Notes: generated by a model not told the origin, from the letters alone. 64,000 bases of DNA from Zarea fungicola (GCA_900169235.1 FWCC01000116.1:62001-126000); one strand, 5' to 3'. Numbered from the stretch's first letter, positions 32,542 to 43,390 are shown. Program-made: numbers and translations.

Positions 32542-33492
32542 ATGTTGTCTTTTCCTCAATTCTCAAAATCCCCAACTGATCAAGGCAAGGACTCTGCAAG
32601 CAATGATTTTACTCACAAAGAGTTTGATTGGGGCCATTATGATTCATTTCGCCCTATCCTCCCCGATACATTATTCCACAATGTTTTCCAATTCCATCAG
32701 GAGAATTGTGGTCGCTTCAACGTTGCGGTAGATGCTGGCACGGGTAGCGGTGCCGTTTTATTTCGCTGGGCAGATCTGTTTGAGACTATTCATGCGATAG
32801 ACCCGAATACGCAGCCACTCACGGCGGCTTTAGGCGGCAACACGAAGAAGATCATTCCCCATGAAGGGCAGGCTGAAGACATGTCCTTTCTCAAAGACCA
32901 ATCCGTTGATTTTCTGGCCTCCTCGGTCTCGGCACACTTCTATGACAGATCGAAATGGGTACCCGAGGTCTCGCGCGTGCTCAGTAAGGGCGGCACGCTG
33001 AGCTTTTGGTCCTACTCTCCTCTGCCATATATTAGCACGGCAGATTCAAGCGCGACAAAGCTGTTTGCAGAGCATCTCAACAACTGCATACCCGCAGATT
33101 ATGCTCCTCCAAATGAGCACACACAGGGCCTATTTCTTGGTTTGAATCAGGATTACGATTGTGTTGAGCTTCCACCAACCGAGTTCGAAAACGTGAGGCG
33201 AATTTGTTGGAATCGACAAGCATTTTTTCCGCCTGTAAAGAAGCAACCTGGTGAATTGAGCCTCCTGGTAGATGACCCGGACTTTATTACTCGGGAGTGG
33301 AATGTCGCGCAACTCCACGAGTATCATCACACTCTCGGGGATTTTGAGCGTGCATGGATTAAACGTGACGGCAAGGCGGCACAAGATCAGGTCGACGAGA
33401 CGTGGAAAACCCTTGAGGAAGAATTTGGGGGGCCGGACGGAGTGAAAAAAATCTATTGGGCTTGCTTCCTCGTGCTAGCCACTCGCAAGTGA
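32542..33492 (+). CDS. class I SAM-dependent methyltransferase (trans-aconitate-methyltransferase-like)
   Basis: Single exon of 316 aa. SAM motif I is VAVDAGTGSGAVLF at 61-74, the acidic residue that binds the SAM ribose is Asp87 in HAIDPN, and motif post-II/III are seen as VDFLASSVSAHFYD and LSKGGTLSFWSY. The overall plan and length match fungal Tmt1-like and metabolite O-/carboxyl-methyltransferases. There is no secretion or membrane signal, so it is cytosolic. The acceptor is unknown. It is transcribed away from a FAD oxidase from a shared promoter carrying a palindrome. The pair could form a small tailoring unit, although no backbone synthase is within 25 kb on either side. Confidence 0.92.
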   Translation: MLSFPQFSKSPTDQGKDSASNDFTHKEFDWGHYDSFRPILPDTLFHNVFQFHQENCGRFNVAVDAGTGSGAVLFRWADLFETIHAIDPNTQPLTAALGGNTKKIIPHEGQAEDMSFLKDQSVDFLASSVSAHFYDRSKWVPEVSRVLSKGGTLSFWSYSPLPYISTADSSATKLFAEHLNNCIPADYAPPNEHTQGLFLGLNQDYDCVELPPTEFENVRRICWNRQAFFPPVKKQPGELSLLVDDPDFITREWNVAQLHEYHHTLGDFERAWIKRDGKAAQDQVDETWKTLEEEFGGPDGVKKIYWACFLVLATRK

Positions 33493-33760
33493 GTCATACT
33501 TTTCACCTCTGTCAATACATGATTAACCGTAATAATTAATTGCATTTGCGTAAATGATCAGGCAATGTGCATTCTAATATATAACTCAAGACATGATTAG
33601 AATGCTCTTCTCCAGATCCAGATGTTCAGTTGGTTTGCTGAGCTGGATCGCTGGCGACGCCCATGCTGCAACGTCGGTTTATGAAAAGACAAAAAAAGGG
33701 GTCATCAAATAAATAAATAAGAGTAAAAAATAAAAAGAAAGTCCTATGGACTCTGGCGGT

Positions 33761-33832
33761 CTCTCCCGCCGGGAATTGAACCCGGGTCTCAAGCGTGACA
33801 AGCTTGCATACTGACCACTATACTACGGAAGA
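33761..33832 (-). tRNA. tRNA-Asp (anticodon GTC)
   Basis: Read on the minus strand, a 72-nt cloverleaf forms. The 7-bp acceptor stem is TCTTCCG/CGGGAGA with one T-G pair, and the anticodon stem CAAGC/GCTTG is perfect around loop TTGTCAC with anticodon GTC. The T-arm CCGGG-TTCAATT-CCCGG is perfect. The internal promoter boxes are visible (TAGTATAGTGG and GGTTCAATTCC). There is no intron. A T-rich run follows the 3' end on this strand, suitable for Pol III termination. Confidence 0.96.
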
Positions 33833-33998
33833 TGAGCTGGTGTTGGTCACCAGTCGTAGCTGAATGCTCATTGGATAACGGCCTTGGTTAGTTTGGCACT
33901 ATAAAGCCCAATACCCATGCAAGCCATGCCACATTGCCGTCTGCAAAGCGAAACAATTGAACAAGCCCGCCTTATTAGTACGGGTGTTAGAACTGGCA

Positions 33999-36912
33999 TT
34001 ATTGATCTACCGTGTTATCGTACATGGACCGGATGGTAACATCTTTCACCCACGAACCAGCAGACCAATCGTCCCACACATTGAATACAACTGTCCGAGT
34101 CTCGTCCTTGTCAAGCCAGAAGCCGTTGTCGCTAAAGTAGCCTCTGACTGTTGACGGGTGGTCCAACCAAACCCAGGCCGCGACACCCTTGGTTGCAGTC
34201 ACGGTGAAAACTGCCTTGCTCGATTTACACTGGCGGGATTTGAGTACCAGACCGGGGTCCACAATGTTGCTCAACTTCAAGCTCTGTGGGTGGAAATAAC
34301 TCGTGTGGGTGTGGTTTCCTGCCTCAACAGTGAGTCGGAGCAAAGCGTGTGTCGATGGCAGGGTGCAGGTGAACGCCCCGGATAGAGCAGGGTATGTGAG
34401 GAGGCGAGTGGCATTGATCGGCTGCACTGTAAATGGGACCTCGAAAGACCCATTTTCAGAGGACCCTTCTTCGATGCCCGGGGGAAGATCGACCGGGATT
34501 GGATTGCCCTTCCAGTCTGTCCACTTCAAAGTGGCCTTGCCAGAAACATTGTCCCAGAGGTCTGAGATGACCCAGATCTCCAGCACATCAATATTCTCGT
34601 CATAAAATGGACGAATAATGACTGGATTGAAAATATCCTTTCCGGCATAGTATGCAACCTTTTGGCGCAGATTGTACTCGGTGGATGACCAGGTCGGGCC
34701 GACCCAGACGTCGTTTAGCTGCCAGTACAGCGACCCCATCTGCCGATTTGGCAGTCCGGATCCGCGACGGTAGAATGCAATCTGCGATGCGTAGTACTCG
34801 GCTTGGAAAACTTGCGATGTCCACGTCCACATGGTGAAGTTTGCAGTCTGGTCATGCACAGTTGACAATGGATACCAGAGCTTGACGGAATCCACAAACT
34901 GGGAGATGCCGGCAGCAGAAGCTTGCATCCAGTTGCTGGTGTCACCGTTCAAATGTCGATTATGGTGGCGGACGTAGGAAGAGTCAAGTGAAAATTCGGA
35001 CTCTGGAATAGTGTCTCGCCAAGAGTGAACGGAAGGCATGGACGGGAAGCCGAATTCGTCGGCAAAGCGGCCGACTGGATAGCCGTTAAAGTCCCACGCT
35101 TTAGACCCGTCATAGTTGTAGTAGTCGGTATCTGCGTAAACTGCATCAGGGCTCTCCATGTAATTGTAGCGAGACTGCTGCGGCCGCTCACGATTGAAGT
35201 CGAGAGAGGTATACCCGTAGTACGTCGATGACGGGATGTAGCTGATGGAATGCGTGAGAGAGTATACTGTCCTGGCAATTAACCCCTGGAAGATGGTCTC
35301 GTAGTCCTCCTGGATTTGATTTCCCGCGGGGGTGAGCCACCAGTTGTAAATCAGCCACTCAAGCTCGTTGCCACCTGTCCAGACGGCCAAACTGGGGTGG
35401 TGATTCACCCTGCGAGCATTATAGTATACTTCAGCTTCGTATTCTTCCATGAATTCTGGTAGAGTCGGGAAGTAGGCGACTGAAAACTGAAACTCAGACC
35501 ACAACAGGAGACCCATTTCGTCTGCCATGTCATATGCCCAGTCTGGCAGGTAAGAGCCTGATGCCCAGATTCGTAGCATGTTCATCCGCGAGGCAACTGC
35601 CAGTTCAAATATCTGATGTATCTTGGTTTCATTGACTCGCGGCCAAAATGGATCAGGGGGTATGAAGTTGGAGCCCTTGGCGTAGAGGTCATGCCCGTTA
35701 ATCTCAAACTTCCAGCTCGCACCAGGAGCGACGCCTTTCGCTTTTTCTTCAGCAGTGATGGCGTTAAGATTCAGTACCACTGTGCGGAAACCAACGCGCT
35801 TGGTTACCGTCGCTGCCTCGGAGAGCTTAGAGTTGACGAGGGAGACAGTAGCATTATAAAGAGGCTGCTTTCCGTAACCAACGGGCCACCAGAGCTCAAC
35901 CTGTTCCGTGATTGTAATGCTTCCAGTAATAGTGGAATTCGACTGCAGGATTCCACCGAGCTTTGCATCTTTGACAGTCTGTCCGTTCATATCTTGCAGC
36001 TTCAGGTGTAGCTCTGTGTCTGGTGGTAGATCGCCAACAAAGTCCAAGCTTGCGTTGAAAACGAATGGCTTCGATTGGTCTGGAGAAAAGTTCGGCAGCT
36101 GCCCCTGGCGATAGATATCAATCATGGTGTTGGTGATGAGAACGGGGTCTGCCTTGTTGGTCTGAACAAGATAAGCTGGCTTCCAAGGGCCTGCTGGTGC
36201 GAATGCCGGGCCCCAATCCCAGCCAAAGTCGCTTTCCTGCTTTCTCATGTATACACGGCCTTGAAACTCTTGGCCATTGTATCCGTTTGCTGAGTTGACG
36301 TGACCTGTGATTCTGTGTTAAACTACATTATGGTTTGCCTTCGTGCTCGATGTCAACTCACTTGGTCCCCGGTTTGCGGCAATATCGAGAACAATTTTGG
36401 TGGCGGAACCAAAGTTCAGAGTCAAGACGGGTTTCTCAGAGCATTTGGAAAGAATGCTGCTGACGTCAAACTCGTATTTGCGGAATTGATTGGCCGTATT
36501 GGCAACAGTCTCATTGCACAGGTTGATTTCACAAAATGTGTCAAGGCCCTCAAACACAAGCCATGAAGTTGTCTCTGCATCAGTTTGTCTAGTGACAGAT
36601 AGGTTAGTCTCGCATGTTATTTGTGTCTCTGATTCGGATGCACTCGTAAACTTACAGTCCTGCAATGGGCTCCGAAGTCCATGTCCAGTTTGACCTCTCT
36701 ACCCAATACTGGTCATACTCATTGAAGCCATGAATGGGCTCACCAATAACACCGGCAGCGAGCAAGTCTAGATGAGCCTGCGATGGAAGCTTTCCCGGCA
36801 CTGTCACATTATTGTGATTGCTTATTGTCCATTTTACATCGCTCAGGTTGGTTACGTGCTGCAACGCAGACACGCAAGTCGTCAAGAACAAGGCTCCTAG
36901 AAGTGTAGGCAT
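33999..36912 (-). CDS. secreted beta-mannosidase, GH2
   Basis: Three exons on the minus strand: 36912-36656, 36588-36362, 36304-33999 (929 aa, usual for fungal GH2 beta-mannosidases). Introns are 67 and 57 nt. A signal peptide covers residues 1-16. The N-terminal sugar-binding domain contains FEGLDTFCEINL, then MRKQESDFGWDWGPAF, diagnostic of beta-mannosidase. The predicted acid/base is Glu475 in WTGGNELEW and the nucleophile Glu578 in FADEFGFPSM. Many NXS/T sites fit an extracellular glycoprotein. It releases mannose from the non-reducing ends of beta-1,4-manno-oligosaccharides. It is divergent from an alpha-galactosidase-like gene, the second exo-enzyme needed for galactomannan, so co-regulation is likely. 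Confidence 0.96.
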
Positions 36913-38009
36913 GATGGCTTAGGCTTCAATGGAGCCGTCCAAGCTGAATGAAGGCCGTACGTGGAATTCTTGACTTCATTTGTCGTGGAACGGGGGTGGG
37001 CAGGAATCATTATTTCTATTATAGTATTTAATTGCAACATCATGTCTGTAGGATAATGCAACATGCAAAAGGTCATGCATGCATTCCCTGGCTTACAGCA
37101 CCTGCCGATTACTGGCTGCCTTATTGCCGCAGGGTGGTATTTCGGTCATATACTCGGGGTAATTTAAAAACAAAAACTCCGATTAGCTTAACGTTATTTA
37201 TTTACAAAGCTACATTATTATATGCAGCTGTCTATGTAAGCATTTATAGTCCGTGGACGGGGATGATGAGTTGAATTGTCCGGTACCAGTTCCCTAATCA
37301 GGCACAACGGGCGCTAGTTCCAATTCATGCGGAGGAAGAGTGGATCGGGCTTACGAGGGTTACTTTAAAGGCACATGTCAATGGGCACATATTCAAGGAG
37401 ACAGAGCGGAAGAACCGGCGTAAACTCTTCTCCTTCTTCATCTACAGAGAAAACTTTCAACAAAGACAAGAGGACCTCCCCATCTAGGCATTCCCAATAT
37501 AATGTTTACTCGCTTCTTTATTTCTTTACTGCTCACTTAGTTCGGCCATCGGTAAGCGTGTCGAGGTTCCCCACGCACACTAAGTTGGAACAGAAATTAT
37601 GCCAAAACCCCTGGTGCACTACCTCTGGGGTAGTCTGCGGGGTAGTCGGGGGTTCGGAGCGAGATGCCAAATAGAGATGGACATCCTGGTAGGGTTATAT
37701 ACAAGGTAGTATCGAAGCTAATAACCGAATATTTCCCCGACTTGTGGAAGAACAATACTTGGGCAGCCTCTATTGTCTGGGATGGTTGAATGCGCCACCC
37801 CTGCAGCTAATGTCGTCGGGATTGGTGGGCTTTGTCCGGGTGCATATAGAGTCTTACCGCAATAATGAGTGGTCGCATTTTAATCATTGCAGTGGTGTAT
37901 TCTATAGACGGTGCATATATTCTGCTCCATGTCCCGCATTATTATGTTTTAAAGCTTTGCAACCCGGTAGTCCTTCGACAAGTTACCAACACCACAGCTG
38001 CCAAGTATC
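36913..38009. promoter_or_regulatory. divergent promoter of the mannosidase/galactosidase pair, with possible CreA sites
   Basis: 1.1 kb between the two start codons on opposite strands. The SYGGRG consensus of the carbon-catabolite repressor CreA occurs as CTGGGG at 37625-37630 and GCGGGG at 37637-37642. Two close sites are what CreA usually needs. I did not find a clear XlnR/ManR-type site. No coding frame with a product is supported. Confidence 0.45.
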
Positions 38010-39881
38010 ATGATGGTGCATTTGCGATTCGCCGGCGCCATCGTGGCAACACTCTTGGCTCTTCCCGCCGCCAGCCAAACAGGTACAACTCACTGCGGCG
38101 GTGACTCTTACGAGCCAGGCTCCGTGAGGTTTACCCTTGAGTGCCACAATGCCATTGATACATGTAGGACTCGTTTCTTGAAAGACCCTAGCCTTGTGGA
38201 CTGTAGTGGTGGGCCCATTTCTATGCAGCAGCAGTCGGACCTTCATGCGGTTGGCGCAAAGCAAAACAGCGATATCGATGTCTCGTTCAAGGGCATTGAG
38301 GACCTATGTCTCACCAGTGGACGGACTAGTGGGACCTGGGGCTTCAGTGATAACCAGTGGTACTGGATAGCCGCAGGGAACGATTGCTACACCAAGGACT
38401 TGAACAGGACTGACACCATACCGACGCACAACGCCCCGTACTGTCTTCAGGATCGCGATTCCAGCCTTCCGGAGTGCTATCCGCAACCGCCTACTACTGG
38501 TGGCCCATTGAAGGTTCTGAAAACCACACGCACAGCAAATGGATTTCGCAATGCCGCCCGCGGTTGGAACACGTACGGAGCGCAAGCACTTACTAATGCC
38601 TCCGTCTTGATTCCCTCTTTTCACGACCAGGCAGGGCTGAACTATTCACAAGACTTTGTCAAAACTCAGTGCCACGTTCTAAGCGACTCCAGGTTTAAAA
38701 AGGCTGGGTATGACCTCTGCAGTCTAGATTCTGGATGGCAAGCATTCCACACGACTGATGATCATGGACGAATTATACATGACAGCCCCCGCATTAATAT
38801 TCCCGAGCTAGGATCTTGGCTGCACGGCCAAGACCTTAAGCTTGGTGTTTATATTACTCCTGGCGTGCCTTGTGAGGCACAGAATAAGACCGTCCTGGGA
38901 TTGAACATGACTGTTGGATCGCTCTTTAATGGCAACTATGATCAAATTCTCTGCAACTTTGATTATACCAAGAACGGTGTTCAGCAATGGCATGACTCTG
39001 TGGTTCAACAATGGGCAGACTGGGGTGTTGATATGATCAAGCTTGATTACATTACACCAGGCTCACCTCAAAATGGCGCCACCCTCGCCTGCAATAATTC
39101 ACAGGCAGTTATTGCATACCAAAATGCAATTCGGAAAACTGGCAAGCCAATCCGGCTCAACATATCGTGGAAGTTATGTCGGAATGACCAATGGCTACCT
39201 GTTTGGAACGGATTAGTAGAGTCAATGCGGACTGACCAAGACATTAACAACTATGGCCATGACACATTTGTGGATTGGGCAGTTGGTCAACGTGCTATTG
39301 ATAACTACCGCCAGTACATTGGCCTCCAGGCACAGTATAAGACCAATATCCCTACATATCCGGATATGGATAACATGTACGTGGTTAACCCAGAACGCCT
39401 GGCTGGCGTGAATGATAGCATTAGGACGACTATTGCGAATCATTGGATTGGTGCCGGATCGAACTTGATCACTGGCTGTGACCTTACTCAGATGGACGAT
39501 CTTGGCTGGGAGCTCTTGACAAGCAGTGGGTCCATTGCCGCGGCTGATTTCTTTGCCAAGTATCCTATGCAGCCAAGGAATCCTCGCACGGGAAGCAATC
39601 TTGCCAAGCAGCTCCAGGCTTGGATTGGCGGCCCCAGTGACGATGGAAAGGAGGCCTATGTCCTTATTGCAAACTATGGGGCTGATCTAGGGTCTGGCGG
39701 GTTTGGCAGCAAGATCTACGGCATTCAACCGGTAACAATCTCACTAGCGAGCCTGGGTCTGCGCTGCTCTAAATGGACTTTCACTGATGTTCGCGCTGGC
39801 AACTCCTCGACAGTCACAAACACTTTTACAGCCTGGCTGACTGAAGGGGCGTCTCAGCTCTTGCACTTGAAGTTAGCCTGA
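38010..39881 (+). CDS. secreted alpha-galactosidase-like glycoside hydrolase (clan GH-D, GH27-like)
   Basis: Single exon of 623 aa starting MMVHL, with a signal peptide ending near ALPAASQ (about 20-24). Residues 25-170 form a cysteine-rich N-terminal part (CGGDSY, ECHNAIDTC, CLTSGRTSGTWGF) that I cannot assign. The catalytic barrel starts near NGFRNAARGWNTYG. The predicted nucleophile is Asp346 in DMIKLDYI and the acid/base is in SMRTDQDI (Asp409/Asp411), in the order and spacing of clan GH-D. The C-terminal beta-domain follows (IANYGADL to the end). It should remove alpha-linked galactose from oligosaccharides or galactomannan, but another alpha-glycoside is possible. Several NXT/S sites fit secretion. 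It pairs divergently with beta-mannosidase. Confidence 0.9.
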   Translation: MMVHLRFAGAIVATLLALPAASQTGTTHCGGDSYEPGSVRFTLECHNAIDTCRTRFLKDPSLVDCSGGPISMQQQSDLHAVGAKQNSDIDVSFKGIEDLCLTSGRTSGTWGFSDNQWYWIAAGNDCYTKDLNRTDTIPTHNAPYCLQDRDSSLPECYPQPPTTGGPLKVLKTTRTANGFRNAARGWNTYGAQALTNASVLIPSFHDQAGLNYSQDFVKTQCHVLSDSRFKKAGYDLCSLDSGWQAFHTTDDHGRIIHDSPRINIPELGSWLHGQDLKLGVYITPGVPCEAQNKTVLGLNMTVGSLFNGNYDQILCNFDYTKNGVQQWHDSVVQQWADWGVDMIKLDYITPGSPQNGATLACNNSQAVIAYQNAIRKTGKPIRLNISWKLCRNDQWLPVWNGLVESMRTDQDINNYGHDTFVDWAVGQRAIDNYRQYIGLQAQYKTNIPTYPDMDNMYVVNPERLAGVNDSIRTTIANHWIGAGSNLITGCDLTQMDDLGWELLTSSGSIAAADFFAKYPMQPRNPRTGSNLAKQLQAWIGGPSDDGKEAYVLIANYGADLGSGGFGSKIYGIQPVTISLASLGLRCSKWTFTDVRAGNSSTVTNTFTAWLTEGASQLLHLKLA

Positions 39882-40607
39882 TTAGATTATTTGAGATAAA
39901 ATGGAAGGTACCCTGCGGCAATCTGATTCGCCTTATATTCTTGCTACTTGTGATTAGATGGCGTTACCCTTGGTTGTAGACAGTTGTTGACTTTCGAGCC
40001 GTACCTAAATAGACAAGGACGACCATTGTAGCCAACGGGTGAATGCCGCGATGCGGCTTTTACAGTTAAAATACAGGAGAGTGGGCAGATTCAGTGATGA
40101 TGCGCAAGGGAATTGGCTACAAAAGTAGTAATTCTGTTTCAACACCATTTTCAAGACAGAACTCCGCACGGGATGAAGAGGGGAAAAGATCTTGTGTGGG
40201 ACGAAAAAAGTGAGGCTGTTGCATTTGTGTAATCTAAAGCGGGGAGAGATTCATACCAGCAATGCTTCTCCGTGGCCTCCAAAAGAGCAGTAGTGACCAG
40301 TCCGGATATATTAAGGTGGAGGTGATTTTTTTATAAAAAACAAGATGCATATATAATAATTTACAAACTATTATTATTACGAAAATATGGTTGATGTTGA
40401 AATAAAGTAGCCACCGTATAGATCATGAGGCAACAAGTGGCTGGCTGAGACGCACTAAGAACGAGCAGGCGTCAACAAGCTGAATACTATTGAAAATGAA
40501 AGCCCAATGGCCCAACCCTCATGCATTTTGCCATCAACATTTCCAGCTCGCGACGAGCGTCGAACTGGACGCCCTCCGCTTCTCAGCTTACGCTCACTGC
40601 ATTAACA
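39882..40607. other. intergenic region, 0.7 kb
   Basis: This holds the 3' flank of the galactosidase gene and the promoter of the HET gene. It is A/T-rich around 40.3-40.4 kb. Nothing else is recognised. Confidence 0.55.
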
Positions 40608-42293
40608 ATGGCGGACGGTAACAAAGAAGGCACCAGGGAACGACGGATCCAGATTGACAAGATCCTGCGCACCAACTGGATCGGCCCTCACAGGGCACTC
40701 ATGTGTGCCAACAATGAATTCCTACACTGGCAGCCGAGTGAAGTAGAAGCACTCCTGGGACTCCTTCCAGATCTCAAGGATCGGAAGCTGTCACCTCACG
40801 GTCCCGAAACTCGTCCTGCACCACGGGGAAATCAGCGATGGAAGGAACTCGCTCTGACGAGCTCTATGCTCGTCGCTGTTGATGCGGTTGCTATTGCCGC
40901 ATCGCCGCTTGCCCTGCTCTCCAAAACTGTGCGCCGCGAAGCTCTACCGGGACTCATCAAGTTCAACTACGAAGCCATCGGGTCGTCATTCTTTGTCAAG
41001 TGCCCAATCGATCTACTCCGCCAGGCAGCGGACGCCGGGATGGCAGTGTGCGTGAATGGAGCCGGCAATTTCAGTGTTCGCAGCTCGGGATACGCCGCTA
41101 TTTCGCATGTGTGGGCCGAAACCATGGGCCTGGAGTTCAACGACGAAAAAATCGACCATGATGACAGGGGCATCAACTACAAGCACTTTGGTCGCATCAT
41201 CTCGAGTGCCGTCGCTTCTACCGGCCACCAGTGGTTTTGGCTTGATTTGCTCGCCGTCCCGCAAATCAAGGGCGACGAGCCGGAATTGCAGATGCTTCGG
41301 GAACTGAAAACGAACGTCATCAACAGTCTAATACACGTTTATAGAAATGCCGACGCGGTCGTGATTCTCGATTCGTTGACGCTCCAGCTGTCGACGCCGG
41401 ATCTATGCGCCATTGCTGCCATTTTTAGCTGCGGGCGCTGGCTTACGCGAATGTGGACGTACCAGGAAATAAAACTGGCACGAAAGGCCCTCATCGTCAC
41501 CAAAACTGGCTCAGTGGACTTTCACGACATGGTGAAGGCACTGGAAGTCCGCAAGAGCGAATCGGAAGCAGCCCGCAAGCACTGGCACGAGATACACCTG
41601 AAGCTCATGCGATTGCTGCCCTCGGATCCTCGTGGAGTCTCCCTTGCCGACGTCGCATTCTGCTGCAGCGACAGGAACGCTGAAAATGACGTCGATTACG
41701 CCCGAAGCCTGTTCGCCTTGCTGAATCTACAGTGGAAGACTGGGTGGACGTATGAGGAGGCCATTTTGCACATTATCAAGTCGCGACCGCAGGATGCTGC
41801 ACGGATTGCCAATCTCCAGGGCCTGCGGGGGCTGCCACCACCGTATTCGTGGGCGCCGCGCTATCTCGCACGATTGACTGGCATGATCATTGACGGATAC
41901 GCTGCAACGGAAAACGGCTTGGTCGGCAGTTGGACAACTTTTCGTGTGAACCGAATCATCAGGCACGGCGAGTACAAGAACGAGACAAAGTACATTTTTC
42001 ACCTGGAGTTGCTGAACCGGCGAGGAGAGCCATTTGAGATGTGGTCGGAGCACCCACAAGATGGGCCGCATGGGCTAGGACAGTGGCTAGAGCAAGCCAC
42101 TCCCCTTGGAGCCGCCCGACTGCTGTGTGCAAAGGTGCCTGAGAATCTGCGAGCCGATCACCACCCCGTCATTATGCTTATGGTGCTGCAAAGCGACACA
42201 CGGTTCCTCGGAAAGGTGGTCGGTACGTTGGCTATGAACGATCCTGACATTACGGAGCTTGATGGAGAGAGGGTGCCGTGGCTGCTTGCATGA
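40608..42293 (+). CDS. HET-domain protein (heterokaryon incompatibility family)
   Basis: Single exon. I prefer the ATG at 40608 (AACAATGGC) giving 561 aa; an in-frame ATG at 40521 would add 29 residues. The HET core lies at about residues 160-310, with YAAISHVWAE, WFWLDLLAVPQ, a VYRNADAVVILDS segment and RWLTRMWTYQEIKLA. These are the three conserved blocks of the family (SHxW, D.xCI.Q-like and the W.RxWTxQE end). HET proteins trigger programmed cell death when cells of unlike type fuse, or act in related recognition. A partner gene of the NLR or het-c class is not in view. The regions before and after the core are unassigned. Confidence 0.88.
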   Translation: MADGNKEGTRERRIQIDKILRTNWIGPHRALMCANNEFLHWQPSEVEALLGLLPDLKDRKLSPHGPETRPAPRGNQRWKELALTSSMLVAVDAVAIAASPLALLSKTVRREALPGLIKFNYEAIGSSFFVKCPIDLLRQAADAGMAVCVNGAGNFSVRSSGYAAISHVWAETMGLEFNDEKIDHDDRGINYKHFGRIISSAVASTGHQWFWLDLLAVPQIKGDEPELQMLRELKTNVINSLIHVYRNADAVVILDSLTLQLSTPDLCAIAAIFSCGRWLTRMWTYQEIKLARKALIVTKTGSVDFHDMVKALEVRKSESEAARKHWHEIHLKLMRLLPSDPRGVSLADVAFCCSDRNAENDVDYARSLFALLNLQWKTGWTYEEAILHIIKSRPQDAARIANLQGLRGLPPPYSWAPRYLARLTGMIIDGYAATENGLVGSWTTFRVNRIIRHGEYKNETKYIFHLELLNRRGEPFEMWSEHPQDGPHGLGQWLEQATPLGAARLLCAKVPENLRADHHPVIMLMVLQSDTRFLGKVVGTLAMNDPDITELDGERVPWLLA

Positions 42294-42448
42294 AATGCGG
42301 CTTCTAAGCCGCACAATGTTCAGTAGATTTACTTGGATTTACATATAGAGTAAAATGGCAGGAATGATGCGCTCGATATATCTCCCAATCAAAATCCAGT
42401 GAACAGCGGGAGCCAACTCTGCCTTCTCATATTGAGAGGCACCTATGC

Positions 42449-43390
42449 TTAAAGTGTAACTCTAAACTGGACTGGTCCAGTCGTTTGATACAAAATGTCT
42501 TTATCTTTTACCCACTGGAACAGACAGGATCCGCACGCACCGCGAATACCAAACGAGTTGAGTTCGACTAACAAGAATGAGTCGCCTCCTGCGACGTTTA
42601 GCACATCAAACGAAAAGCCTTGCGAGTAAACCATGTCATCTAGAGCATTAGATCCACGTGGTTGCAGCCTGGCAATTATGCTTGCGTGTACTGAGCTTAT
42701 GCCTTGCATGATGGTTTCTGAGATTTCCTGACGCTCGGTCGGCGATTTGGAGGCAAATACCCAAGGCTTATGCCACTTGTATTGACTGACTGCCGATATT
42801 CGGAGCGTCTCTGGTACGCAAAAAACCCTGTACTCCTGTGCGGTATCCATGCGGGCATCAAAGGGCACGCAGAGAATCTTTGCCGAGGTATCATCCGTTT
42901 TTAGAATATTCGTGAGCGTGATGTAGGCTCGCAAAGAAGTGCTGATTTGCCGGACGGCATCCTCAACGCTCCGCGCAGCTAATTGGCCACCGGTTGCCGA
43001 GTCCTTCAGCGAACACGCCCCCAGGCGCATAAAAAGACCCTCTGGTGGAAATCGCAAGCCAGTAAACGCTGGGTGGACTTCGTCTTCCAAGTCTTCACCA
43101 AACGCGCGGCTCAGCTCTCCGGTGTGTATCGAGGACTTGGCGGCATTGAGAATTGTCGCGATTTGACTTCTGGAGAGCGAGACGGTCTGGCACACTGACG
43201 GATCAAGACCGCGAGACTCAAGTATCAGCGGCAGCCACCTGTCAAAGGCATATGGAAAGCTTGAGGGGACCGGAAAGCCTGGCGCTTCAGCTTCCGTGTG
43301 AAAGCAAGTGTTGAACTTTGTTGGTGCGCCGGTGTCCAGCTCAGCTCGGACAGACGAATAATCAATCTCAACCAGTCGAACTCGTTCCAT
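42449..43390 (-). CDS. Cdc123/D123-like ATP-grasp-type protein
   Basis: Single exon of 313 aa, close to the length of Cdc123 proteins. Recognised blocks in order are FMRLGACSLKDS (120-131), aligned with the RLxxxSPKD lysine/aspartate motif; EYRVFCVPETLRISAVSQY (186-204), aligned with the EFRxFV...ISQY segment; and LLVELNSFGIRG (273-284), aligned with the DINPFG metal-binding segment. Cdc123 assembles the eIF2 complex and binds ATP by an ATP-grasp fold. This copy is divergent (Ser-Leu for Ser-Pro, Glu for Asp before LN), so it is probably a paralogue and not the essential Cdc123. It converges on the HET gene with 155 bp between stops. Confidence 0.75.
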   Translation of the reverse strand: MERVRLVEIDYSSVRAELDTGAPTKFNTCFHTEAEAPGFPVPSSFPYAFDRWLPLILESRGLDPSVCQTVSLSRSQIATILNAAKSSIHTGELSRAFGEDLEDEVHPAFTGLRFPPEGLFMRLGACSLKDSATGGQLAARSVEDAVRQISTSLRAYITLTNILKTDDTSAKILCVPFDARMDTAQEYRVFCVPETLRISAVSQYKWHKPWVFASKSPTERQEISETIMQGISSVHASIIARLQPRGSNALDDMVYSQGFSFDVLNVAGGDSFLLVELNSFGIRGACGSCLFQWVKDKDILYQTTGPVQFRVTL

